DNA of 5,762 nucleotides from Methanobacteriota archaeon (lineage in GTDB: Archaea > Thermoplasmatota > Poseidoniia > Poseidoniales > Poseidoniaceae), in NCBI GenBank assembly GCA_002694245.1, contig NZLM01000064.1, forward strand, positions 18,312-24,073. Direction: 5' to 3'. This document shows positions 1 through 5,762 of this stretch, piece by piece; within the stretch, counting starts at the first letter, position 1; every line of letters starts with the position of its first letter. Position numbers and translations under genes: made by a program. The notes under the pieces are model-generated. The model was given only the letters and a program-made list of their open reading frames with translations, was not told where the DNA came from and searched no databases.

Positions 1-905
1 GGGTCGGTAATGTTTGAACCTATGAGTGTTCCAATCGCAACTCCTTGACTCTTCCTAACAGCAACCATCGCTACAGTAAGTTCGGGTAGAGATGTACCCA
101 AACCGGACATGGTCGATCCCACAATAGCGTGAGGTACGTCTAGCTTGTATGCTATCATTGCAGCATACTCAACTAGTTCATTAGCAGAATAAACCGCTAA
201 TGATAAACCAATTACAACCATTGTGAAGTATGCAGTTCCAGTCCAAGAAAATTCTGTGGTTTTAATTTCATTAACTATCTGCTTTTCATCCTCTCTAATC
301 TTTTCCGTATCATTGAGCAACCAGGTTAGATATAGCATGTAAATCAGGCAAAGGATTCCACCTTCAATTCGGCTTAGACCTCCACCTTCCCACAATAGGG
401 CAGTCAGTGTGACAATTGAGAATAGCATTAGCAGACCGTCCCTCCTCAACCACGCCGGCCTAATCTCAAGAGGTTTGAAAGATACAACTATCCCAAGTAC
501 GAGAGTAATTTGCACTAGAACTGACCCGTAAATATTTCCAACGGCTAAATCCATCAACGCAGGGTCACTACCAGACGATGCAGAAGCGGTTGCAGTGACT
601 AATATCTCAGGTAGTGAGGTCCCGATACTAACTATTGTCAACCCAATAACAACCTCAGCCATACCAACTCTTCTTGCAAGACCTTTTGCACCTTCAACGA
701 AAAAGTCGGCTGATGTAATCAGTAGAGCTAGAGCGATAATAATCAAAACGATAAGGATCCCAATATTTGTCCAGTCGTTCTTTGCCGTAATTGTTCCAAG
801 AACGATTAGTGTGAGGAAAAGTGCAAAGGAAATCAATAGCGCATTCCACTGTAACAAGGAGGTTATACCTTGTTGAGTAGGCTCATCTCCCATATCCAAT
901 GACAC
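1..905 (-). CDS. Na+/Ca2+ exchanger of the CaCA (YrbG-like) family, partial at the 3' end
   Basis: This is an inner-membrane cation antiporter, by family expected to export Ca2+ in exchange for Na+ (or a related cation). I translated 301 residues; the C-terminus is cut off by the window edge. Both alpha repeats are visible. Alpha-1 has GTSLPE at residues 95-100 and GNIYGS at 123-128. Alpha-2 has GTSLPE at 270-275 and GTLIGSN at 292-298, ending in D301. The stretch 'ADFFVEGAKGLARRVG' (66-81) before alpha-1 is typical of the family. A charged loop (about 198-220) separates the two halves. The alpha-1 repeat is odd: it is about five residues longer than usual between PE and GN, and the usual GSN..N reads GSVLVQ, so the second Asn is Gln132. 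The GTG at 905 is chosen because GAGGAG lies 6 nt upstream; the in-frame ATG at 893 would sit 18 nt away. The gene is divergent from the aquaporin. The family call is firm, but the exact ion is not determined. Confidence 0.9.
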   Translation of the reverse strand, partial: MSLDMGDEPTQQGITSLLQWNALLISFALFLTLIVLGTITAKNDWTNIGILIVLIIIALALLITSADFFVEGAKGLARRVGMAEVVIGLTIVSIGTSLPEILVTATASASSGSDPALMDLAVGNIYGSVLVQITLVLGIVVSFKPLEIRPAWLRRDGLLMLFSIVTLTALLWEGGGLSRIEGGILCLIYMLYLTWLLNDTEKIREDEKQIVNEIKTTEFSWTGTAYFTMVVIGLSLAVYSANELVEYAAMIAYKLDVPHAIVGSTMSGLGTSLPELTVAMVAVRKSQGVAIGTLIGSNITD

Positions 906-976
906 AAAACACTCCTCTTTGATGCTTCCTGAATATATAGAAAATTTAGTTGGCTTTGTTGAAGTGTATTAGTGAT
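906..976. promoter_or_regulatory. Divergent AT-rich promoter region with a symmetric TATATA core
   Basis: This 71-nt gap is the only divergent intergenic region in the window, so promoters for both the exchanger (minus) and the aquaporin (plus) are expected here. TATATA at 934-939 is its own reverse complement and could serve either strand. For the aquaporin, an archaeal TATA box here would place the start of transcription near 960-964, giving a leader of about 13-18 nt. For the exchanger, an archaeal TATA reading would start transcription close to or within its GAGGAG site. A bacterial -10 reading would keep that site in the transcript, but I find only a poor -35 match (TTCAAC on the minus strand). 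The promoter type is inferred. Confidence 0.4.
912..917 (-). promoter_or_regulatory. Shine-Dalgarno site deciding the exchanger start
   Basis: GAGGAG on the minus strand lies 6 nt before the GTG at 905-903. The next in-frame ATG (893-891) would be 18 nt away. This spacing favours a GTG start and adds four residues before the first Met-Gly-Asp-Glu. Confidence 0.65.
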
Positions 977-1576
977 ATGTGGACCCGCTACGTGGCTGAA
1001 TTTAGCGGTACATTCCTGATGGTTTTCATTGGTTGTGGTTCTATTGCTATGGGTTGGTCTCCTATATTGGTGAGTTTGAGTTTTGGCCTAGCCGTTTTTT
1101 TGGCCATTATGATATTTCAGCCAATATCTGGGGCGCACATAAATCCCGCAGTCTCTATTGCGTTTGCAGCCAATGGAGATTTGGAGACAAAGGCATTACC
1201 GGGATACATAATCTCGCAATGTATTGGAGCATGGTTTGCAGCAATGATAGTTGTTTCAGGGGAAACTATTCCCAAGGTCTCAACAACAAATAGTTGGATT
1301 ATTGAAATTTCAATAACTCTTCTACTGATGTATTCGATACATGTTTTGGTTAGAAGAAAAGCATCGTTGCTTTACCTCGCATTAGGCGTGGGTTCGATGG
1401 TAGCATTACTGGCGTTCATATTTGGAAAGTACACTGGGGCAAGTATGAATCCTGCGAGATCACTTGGGCCAAATATAGTAACAGACGCCGGAAATTTAAT
1501 TCTATATACCGTTGCACCAGTCGTTGGTGCAGTGCTTTCAAACTTCATCCCTGGACCACTTGACGAAGAGCCTTGA
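977..1576 (+). CDS. Compact aquaporin / MIP-family channel
   Basis: This is a membrane channel for water or small neutral solutes. The 199-residue product has the hallmarks of the MIP family: an N-terminal AEFSGTF (7-13), a first NPA motif in GAHINPAVS (52-60), a second in GASMNPARS (154-162), and six predicted membrane helices (roughly 6-25, 29-50, 75-95, 107-125, 131-150, 174-192). It is shorter than usual (most members are about 230-270 residues) because the loops between helices are very short, not because a helix is lost. By motif spacing against E. coli AqpZ, the selectivity filter would be Phe36, Ala146, Ala155 and Arg161. The His that AqpZ has at the second position is absent, so strict water selectivity is doubtful. 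I start at ATG 977 because MWTRYVAEF matches the usual N-terminus. In-frame TTG codons at 950 and 956 would add an unlikely polar tail. No clear Shine-Dalgarno site precedes 977. The 3' end overlaps the convergent E1 gene by 32 nt. Confidence 0.92.
   Translation: MWTRYVAEFSGTFLMVFIGCGSIAMGWSPILVSLSFGLAVFLAIMIFQPISGAHINPAVSIAFAANGDLETKALPGYIISQCIGAWFAAMIVVSGETIPKVSTTNSWIIEISITLLLMYSIHVLVRRKASLLYLALGVGSMVALLAFIFGKYTGASMNPARSLGPNIVTDAGNLILYTVAPVVGAVLSNFIPGPLDEEP
1513..1531. other. Perfect 7-bp inverted repeat near the convergent gene ends
   Basis: TGCACCA at 1513-1519 and TGGTGCA at 1525-1531 form a perfect 7-bp stem with a 5-nt loop. It lies inside the aquaporin gene (coding for about APVVGA) and 14 nt beyond the E1 stop on the minus strand, so it could form a 3' hairpin in the E1 transcript. 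No T-run follows on either strand, so it is not a standard intrinsic terminator. It may be only a by-product of the Ala/Val/Gly codons. Confidence 0.3.
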
Positions 1577-4127
1577 TGACATGGTCTACGCTAGGAACTG
1601 TGTGATTCTCTAAAGGAGGAGCAAAGGGCACAGGAGTATCTAGTGCACCAATGACAAGAGGTGGAGATTCTAGAGCATAGAATGCTTCTTCCATAATTCT
1701 AGACTGCATCGAGTGAGCGATTCCACCAAACCACTGCCCTTCTTGTAAAATCACTAGCCTACCTGTTCTTGAAACGCTTTCCACACAGGTTTTAGCATCA
1801 AATGGAATCAGAGTTCTAACATCTATTATTTCTACTTCAATACCATCTTTTGCTAGTTCATCAGCCGCTTGTTTTGCTACGTGAAGCATTGCACCCCATG
1901 TAACTAATGTGACGTCTCTGCCACCTCTTACAACACCAGCTTTACCAATTTTGAGTCTTGTTCCAGAATTTATCGCCCCCTTCACGGGTTCTGTGTCGAC
2001 CTTTTGGTTGATGTTTTGTCCCCATCCAGTCATGCCACCTCTTAAGCCATACAATCCAATATGCTCCAAAAATAACACAGGATCGTCAAGAGCTGCTGAT
2101 TCCATCAACAAATCGTATGCGTCTTGTGGAGTGCCAGGAGCGACTACGACCAATCCTGGATCGTTTGCATACCATGATTCGATCATATTTGCATGGAATG
2201 GTCCACTCCGAGTTCTGGCGCCCAAAGGAATTCTGACAGTCATTGGCACACTTGCTCCCCATCTCCAGCGGAGCATTGCTGCATTGTTCAGTAGTGCATT
2301 GTGTGCAAGTGCTGCAAAACCACCAAATTGGATCTCAGCCATCGGCCTCATCCCGGCTAATGCAGCTCCAGTCGCTGAGTGGATTATCACAGCTTCACAA
2401 AGTGGCATATCGAGTAATTTATCTTGATGCCCGTTTGCCTTTAGTGGTATATTCATTCCAAACGCACCAGCGACTTCCATGTCTTCTCCCATGAAGATTG
2501 TTGAATCACCATAATGCTCTGCAATATCACACATCGCTTGCTGGATTGCACGAGAGTATGTCCATCCTCCTGATTCAGCGTAATTTAGTAAGCATTTGCC
2601 GACTTCTAGTACTGGACTGCTTTCATGCAATATGGATTCTCCAGAAAGTCGGATTAAGTGATCTTGATGAGTATCGGCATCATGAAGAGAAGTCACCCCT
2701 TTTGTGACTGTTTCTGGCCTTGCCCATTCCATTTTTTCTACGTGCTCTCTAGCGCTATTTACAAGAGATTCTTCCTCTATTTCCATAGAATCAATATCGG
2801 CTTCTTTTACACCCAAGGAAATTAATAATTCTCTATGCGTGGGAATAGGATCTTTCTTTTCCCAATAATCTAGTAACTCTCTGTCCACATATCCGGGAGG
2901 TGTTCCAGAGGGTGCACCAAGATAGAGGTCGTCATGATGGTGAGCGTGCCCACAACCACGCATGGTCTCGACGTGAATCAATGTAGGACTGCCTCCTGCT
3001 AGAGTAAATTCTCTAGCACAAGCTACTGATGAGTGCCATGAGGCTGGGTCTGAACCATCTATAGTCCATGATGGCATACCCATTGAAACTGCTTTATCAG
3101 CCCACAACTCAACATTTGATTGGTTGATTGGAGGTGTATCAAGAGCAATCTGATTATTCTGAAGAATGTAAGTGATTGGTAGCCCTCTAGTACCTGCGAA
3201 ATTTAGGGCTTCCCACCATTCTCCTGATGAGGAGGAACCCTCGCCTATACAGGCCACATGAAACCTCTTTTCTCCTTTTTTCATTGATGACAAAGCCATT
3301 CCTGTCATCGTTACACTGGCTATTGGTAAAGGTGCGGTAGGTGGAAGAACACCACGATGAAAACAGCCAACATGTAGGTCCCTTCCACCTGCTCCTTCGA
3401 TTCCTCCATTCATTATCGAGTCAACTTTACCCATTTGGGCAGTCATTATGTCAGCAGGGGTATCCCCCATAGCCATACATAGACCAATATCACGTATCAT
3501 TGGAGCGACATAATCTCCTTTATACTCCTGACCAGGTTTGTTTTCCTGGCTTCTTTCTAGTGCGGTAGCAACTGCTACGCACGCTTCCTGCCAAGTGGAA
3601 CGGAAGCCCTTTCCTCCAAATTTATCACCGTCTGGAGTATCCATGCCTTCCGCAAAAATTTCCTTGAGGTGAGTATCCAAATTTCTGGTTCTAGTCATCA
3701 TTCTTTGCCATTCAAACCTCATTTCATTGTTCACTGCCATGTAGTGAGCAAGTCTTCTGAGACATAGTGTAATATCGATAAGAAAACGGCTTGATCTCCT
3801 TTCTAGGTGTAGTTCAGTATCTCTTCTGGGAATTATTTCTCCATCAGTAAGCCCTTTGACTTTCAGTCTGCCAGTTAATCCTTGACGAAGAGCGTCAACA
3901 AATCTTTGCGAGAAATCATGCCATTCTTCGCCATCATAGGACGCCTCATCCCTATGTACAAAGTCCCAAACAGCAGCCACTAGCTGCAAGTGGCCATCGT
4001 GCCTTTCAGCGGTAAATCGCAAAATTTCAGATTTTGCTGCACCTGAAGGAAGCGGGTTATTGAATTCAAGAGGATTTTCTGGGCTCCAGTTTGAACCACG
4101 AATAGGCGGTAATTGTCCTTGACTCAT
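1545..4127 (-). CDS. Fused alpha-beta E1 of a thiamine-diphosphate 2-oxo acid dehydrogenase (branched-chain or pyruvate type)
   Basis: This is the cytoplasmic E1, which decarboxylates a 2-oxo acid on thiamine diphosphate and passes the acyl group to lipoylated E2. The 860-residue chain joins both subunits. Residues 1-135 are an extension I do not recognise. Residues 138-470 are E1-alpha: a cofactor motif from GEG (295-297, normally GDG) to NN (324-325), then a His-rich active-site loop HAHHHDD (394-400) and YW at 421-422, as in branched-chain E1-alpha. After a linker (about 470-522) comes E1-beta: GED (547-549, catalytic Glu548), RPMAEIQF (594-601) and His645 at the place of the E1-beta catalytic His. 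A transketolase C-terminal domain covers about 725-855. The alpha loop looks closer to branched-chain than to pyruvate E1, but the substrate is unproven. ATG 4127 is preferred; an in-frame TTG at 4139 would add four residues. The gene lies 56 nt after MFS on the same strand. No E2 or E3 gene is present here. Confidence 0.93.
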   Translation of the reverse strand: MSQGQLPPIRGSNWSPENPLEFNNPLPSGAAKSEILRFTAERHDGHLQLVAAVWDFVHRDEASYDGEEWHDFSQRFVDALRQGLTGRLKVKGLTDGEIIPRRDTELHLERRSSRFLIDITLCLRRLAHYMAVNNEMRFEWQRMMTRTRNLDTHLKEIFAEGMDTPDGDKFGGKGFRSTWQEACVAVATALERSQENKPGQEYKGDYVAPMIRDIGLCMAMGDTPADIMTAQMGKVDSIMNGGIEGAGGRDLHVGCFHRGVLPPTAPLPIASVTMTGMALSSMKKGEKRFHVACIGEGSSSSGEWWEALNFAGTRGLPITYILQNNQIALDTPPINQSNVELWADKAVSMGMPSWTIDGSDPASWHSSVACAREFTLAGGSPTLIHVETMRGCGHAHHHDDLYLGAPSGTPPGYVDRELLDYWEKKDPIPTHRELLISLGVKEADIDSMEIEEESLVNSAREHVEKMEWARPETVTKGVTSLHDADTHQDHLIRLSGESILHESSPVLEVGKCLLNYAESGGWTYSRAIQQAMCDIAEHYGDSTIFMGEDMEVAGAFGMNIPLKANGHQDKLLDMPLCEAVIIHSATGAALAGMRPMAEIQFGGFAALAHNALLNNAAMLRWRWGASVPMTVRIPLGARTRSGPFHANMIESWYANDPGLVVVAPGTPQDAYDLLMESAALDDPVLFLEHIGLYGLRGGMTGWGQNINQKVDTEPVKGAINSGTRLKIGKAGVVRGGRDVTLVTWGAMLHVAKQAADELAKDGIEVEIIDVRTLIPFDAKTCVESVSRTGRLVILQEGQWFGGIAHSMQSRIMEEAFYALESPPLVIGALDTPVPFAPPLENHTVPSVDHVIKALRQVVQG

Positions 4128-4171
4128 GGTCCTAACCAAGTTACGGGAGAAGGACCCTTCTTATCAGCCAT
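4124..4171 (-). CDS. Possible 15-residue leader ORF overlapping the E1 start by ATGA
   Basis: In the gap between MFS and E1, ATG at 4171 opens a 15-codon ORF, MADKKGPSPVTWLGP, whose TGA (4126-4124) overlaps the E1 ATG (4127-4125) as ATGA. It is in a different frame from E1. The composition (Lys-Lys, Pro, Trp) looks protein-like rather than random, but so short an ORF can arise by chance. A GGAG at 4187-4190 overlaps the end of the MFS gene but lies 15 nt from this ATG, which is long. It sits 10 nt from another ATG (4176) that opens an 11-codon ORF in another frame. The ORF could be a coupling leader peptide, a remnant of the true E1 N-terminus separated by a frameshift, or chance. Confidence 0.25.
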   Translation of the reverse strand: MADKKGPSPVTWLGP

Positions 4172-4183
4172 GCCATTCAAAAA

Positions 4184-5437
4184 TTACTCCAATTCGAAGC
4201 GCTTTGACATCTCTGCATTGTAGCATTCAGCGAGAAGTTCCTTGTTTCGCAAAGTAATTTGCAATCCAATGAACATAGGTATTGCTAAAATTCCGAGAGT
4301 AATTCCCCATGAATTTGTGTAATCAAATACAGGACCAATTACCATCGGTCCAACTATTGTTCCTGCTGCCCAAGCAGTTCCAAAAGCACCGAATGCAAGA
4401 CCTGCTCCGCCCTTTCCATAAACCTGTGAAGTTGCTGTATCGACCATGGGGAGCATTGGTACCTGAGCCGCAGATATGGCAAATTGGAAAATACCAAGTA
4501 TTACGATAATAGCATACGCTGCCATAACAGCATCACTTATTGTGTGAGCGACATAACCAGCTGCTAACATTGCTGCAGTTACCAAGTACCAGCCAAATGT
4601 CATGTACTTAACTGGACCATTTTTATCGACTAATCGACCCCAAATCCACCCTCCTGCACCTTGAGCAACTACCATTACCAACAACACCGCACCAATCCAG
4701 GCTGAATTTAGACCGAGGTTATCTTTCAAGAAGAGTGGTACACCTGCTTCCAATGCTCCCGTTGCCAGTGTTGTCATCATAACCAATAGACCAATTCTAA
4801 ACAAAACCGGGTTCTGTATGAATACCCTTAGAGGCACAGATCCCTGTGCAGGTTCTCCACCAGATCCTAATTCCTTTGTTGTGACGTATACAAGAGGAAT
4901 GATTGCCGCTGTGATTACTGAAAGACCAATAAAAGCATATTCGGGACCTAAAGTGTAAGTCACTCCACCAATAACCGGACCTAGTAACCCACCAATTGTG
5001 GCCATTGCGATTAGTTTACCTGAAATTTCACCAAAATTTGTTGGCCAAATATCGCTTGCTGCGGCAAAACCAGCGGTGAGTATCGCTGCTCCTGATGCAC
5101 CATGAATCAGCCTTGCAATAGATAACACGATGAACCCATCAATGAATTCAACTTCCATTGCGGCAAGATACAATAGTGCTGCGATGCTCAAGCAAATAAG
5201 AGAGAATAAAATTGTCTTACCGGCTCCTAATTTGTCGGTTAACCTGCCTGTTTTGGGTCCTAAAAAAAACAAAGGAACTGCCCATAATGAAACTAAGGCA
5301 GTCGCCTCGGTATTGGAAAGAGCGAACTGCTCCCTCCAAGAAGGAAGGATTGGAACAATGAATGCATATCCGAGAAAATCTACCAAAAAAGCAGCAGATA
5401 ATGCCCAGAATGCCCATTTTTTGTCGCTATCTCTCAT
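4184..5437 (-). CDS. MFS transporter, 12 TM, DHA1/SLC18-like efflux type
   Basis: This is an inner-membrane secondary transporter, most likely a proton-coupled exporter of a small organic molecule. The 417-residue length and 12 hydrophobic segments match MFS_1. Helix 1 has a buried Asp20 and ends in VPILP (28-32), as in vesicular amine/drug antiporters. Motif A is GRLTDKLGAGK (64-74), with a half-copy GRLVDKNG (267-274) in the second half. Motif B has R109 and G113 in helix 4. Motif C, the antiporter signature, is GGLLGPVIGG (149-158) in helix 5, and a related GPMVIGP (363-369) occurs in helix 11. A linker of about 25 residues (188-212) separates the halves. The ATG at 5437 overlaps the stop of the upstream acidic gene (ATGA), so translation is probably coupled; a G-rich stretch about 12 nt upstream may help. 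The E1 gene follows after 56 nt. The substrate cannot be read from the sequence. Confidence 0.9.
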   Translation of the reverse strand: MRDSDKKWAFWALSAAFLVDFLGYAFIVPILPSWREQFALSNTEATALVSLWAVPLFFLGPKTGRLTDKLGAGKTILFSLICLSIAALLYLAAMEVEFIDGFIVLSIARLIHGASGAAILTAGFAAASDIWPTNFGEISGKLIAMATIGGLLGPVIGGVTYTLGPEYAFIGLSVITAAIIPLVYVTTKELGSGGEPAQGSVPLRVFIQNPVLFRIGLLVMMTTLATGALEAGVPLFLKDNLGLNSAWIGAVLLVMVVAQGAGGWIWGRLVDKNGPVKYMTFGWYLVTAAMLAAGYVAHTISDAVMAAYAIIVILGIFQFAISAAQVPMLPMVDTATSQVYGKGGAGLAFGAFGTAWAAGTIVGPMVIGPVFDYTNSWGITLGILAIPMFIGLQITLRNKELLAECYNAEMSKRFELE

Positions 5438-5736
5438 TCTTCTTCATCCCCCTCGGGCAAAGAAGAAATAACATCTGCTAGCATTTCTGTGATGTCTTCA
5501 ATTCGAGTTCGTAAAGTAAGATCTGATACATTGCCTGGTTTCCCAATGTCCCACATTAATTCGTGAGCAGACTCAACAACTAATTTTGTGAATTTTAGCA
5601 CAGCAGGGTCGATTACAATTTGATTGCTGTCGGGAATTATAGCTACCAAATCAGGTTTTTCATCCAATATCTTGTCCATCACGGATTCTATGTCTTCAGC
5701 AATACCGTCAGCTTGGTTTTGCAAAATATCTTCCAT
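5434..5736 (-). CDS. Small acidic protein of unknown function, coupled to the MFS gene
   Basis: I do not recognise this 100-residue protein. It has no signal peptide or membrane segment and looks soluble and mostly helical. It has a polar amphipathic N-terminal part (1-30), a hydrophobic segment 'LVAIIP' (30-35) followed by 'NQIVIDP' that may be a short beta pair, a helix about 46-63, and a second helix about 79-93 before an EGDEEE tail. It is strongly acidic: 25 Asp/Glu against 7 Lys/Arg. The gene is likely real. AGGAGG lies 4 nt before the ATG, and its TGA overlaps the MFS ATG by 4 nt, a typical operon junction. The tight coupling suggests, but does not prove, that it is produced together with the transporter. 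It could be a regulator or partner of MFS or E1, or an unrelated operon passenger. Confidence 0.8.
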   Translation of the reverse strand: MEDILQNQADGIAEDIESVMDKILDEKPDLVAIIPDSNQIVIDPAVLKFTKLVVESAHELMWDIGKPGNVSDLTLRTRIEDITEMLADVISSLPEGDEEE

Positions 5737-5740
5737 AGTC

Positions 5741-5746
5741 CCTCCT
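5741..5746 (-). promoter_or_regulatory. Shine-Dalgarno site of the acidic-protein gene
   Basis: AGGAGG on the minus strand, 4 nt before ATG 5736, is the strongest ribosome binding site in the window and supports this small gene as real. The remaining bases to 5762 contain no recognisable gene or promoter. A TAG at 5750-5748 could be the end of a further upstream gene, but too little sequence is present to tell. Confidence 0.7.
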
Positions 5747-5762
5747 GCTACTTTCTTTGAAG

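Noticed and set aside
595..876. 93-codon plus-strand ORF opposite the exchanger
   Set aside because: It lies antisense to the conserved alpha-1 region of the exchanger and its translation matches no family; it is a shadow frame.
950..976. Upstream TTG starts for the aquaporin
   Set aside because: They would add nine residues not typical of the family and overlap the likely transcription start. ATG 977 gives the normal MIP N-terminus.
1909..2427. 172-codon plus-strand ORF opposite the E1 gene
   Set aside because: It is antisense to the E1-beta domain, whose catalytic motifs are intact in the other frame. The translated product is Ser/Pro-rich with no recognisable domain and has no convincing ribosome binding site.
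4128..4139. TTG start of E1 four codons upstream of the ATG
   Set aside because: There is no good ribosome binding site, and an ATG in the same frame is available at 4127.
5130..5471. 113-codon plus-strand ORF opposite the MFS and acidic genes
   Set aside because: It spans the junction of two well-supported minus-strand genes and has no domain or start signal.
1..5762. Mobile element, CRISPR array, tRNA or riboswitch
   Set aside because: I looked for direct repeats, terminal inverted repeats, clover-leaf patterns and long structured leaders and found none. The window is almost entirely coding.

Overview
This window holds five protein genes packed end to end: a partial cation exchanger, a small aquaporin, a large fused 2-oxo acid dehydrogenase E1, an MFS transporter and a small acidic protein. 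I see no rRNA, tRNA, CRISPR array, insertion sequence or phage signature. The base composition is moderately AT-rich. Arg codons AGA/AGG and Ile codon ATA are used freely, and the intergenic gaps are very short. This fits a streamlined marine-type prokaryote. I lean towards an uncultured planktonic euryarchaeon (Poseidoniales / Marine Group II type), because of the codon use and the aquaporin start, which has no clear Shine-Dalgarno site but a TATATA box at archaeal distance. This is inference, and a bacterium is not excluded.

Layout: positions 1-905 (minus) hold the N-terminal 301 residues of a CaCA-family Na+/Ca2+ exchanger that runs off the left edge. A 71-nt AT-rich divergent intergenic region (906-976) separates it from a compact 199-residue aquaporin (977-1576, plus). 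The aquaporin runs tail-to-tail into, and overlaps by 32 nt, a long minus-strand E1 gene (1545-4127). That gene fuses the alpha and beta subunits of a thiamine-diphosphate 2-oxo acid dehydrogenase behind an unrecognised N-terminal extension of about 135 residues. Upstream of E1 on the same strand are a 12-TM MFS transporter of the efflux type (4184-5437) and a strongly acidic 100-residue protein of unknown function (5434-5736).

The acidic protein, MFS transporter and E1 look like one minus-strand transcription unit whose promoter lies beyond the right edge. The acidic protein and MFS genes overlap by ATGA. Between MFS and E1 is a 56-nt gap containing a 15-codon ORF that also ends in an ATGA overlap with the E1 start. 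E1 would need E2 (lipoyl acyltransferase) and E3 partners, which are not in the window. Three of the five genes encode membrane transporters or channels, so the region combines solute and ion transport with central carbon or branched-chain amino-acid oxidation. No defence or mobile system is evident. The points most worth following are the E1 N-terminal extension, the tiny ORF at the E1 start, the uncharacterised acidic partner of the MFS gene, and unusual residues in the aquaporin and exchanger pores.
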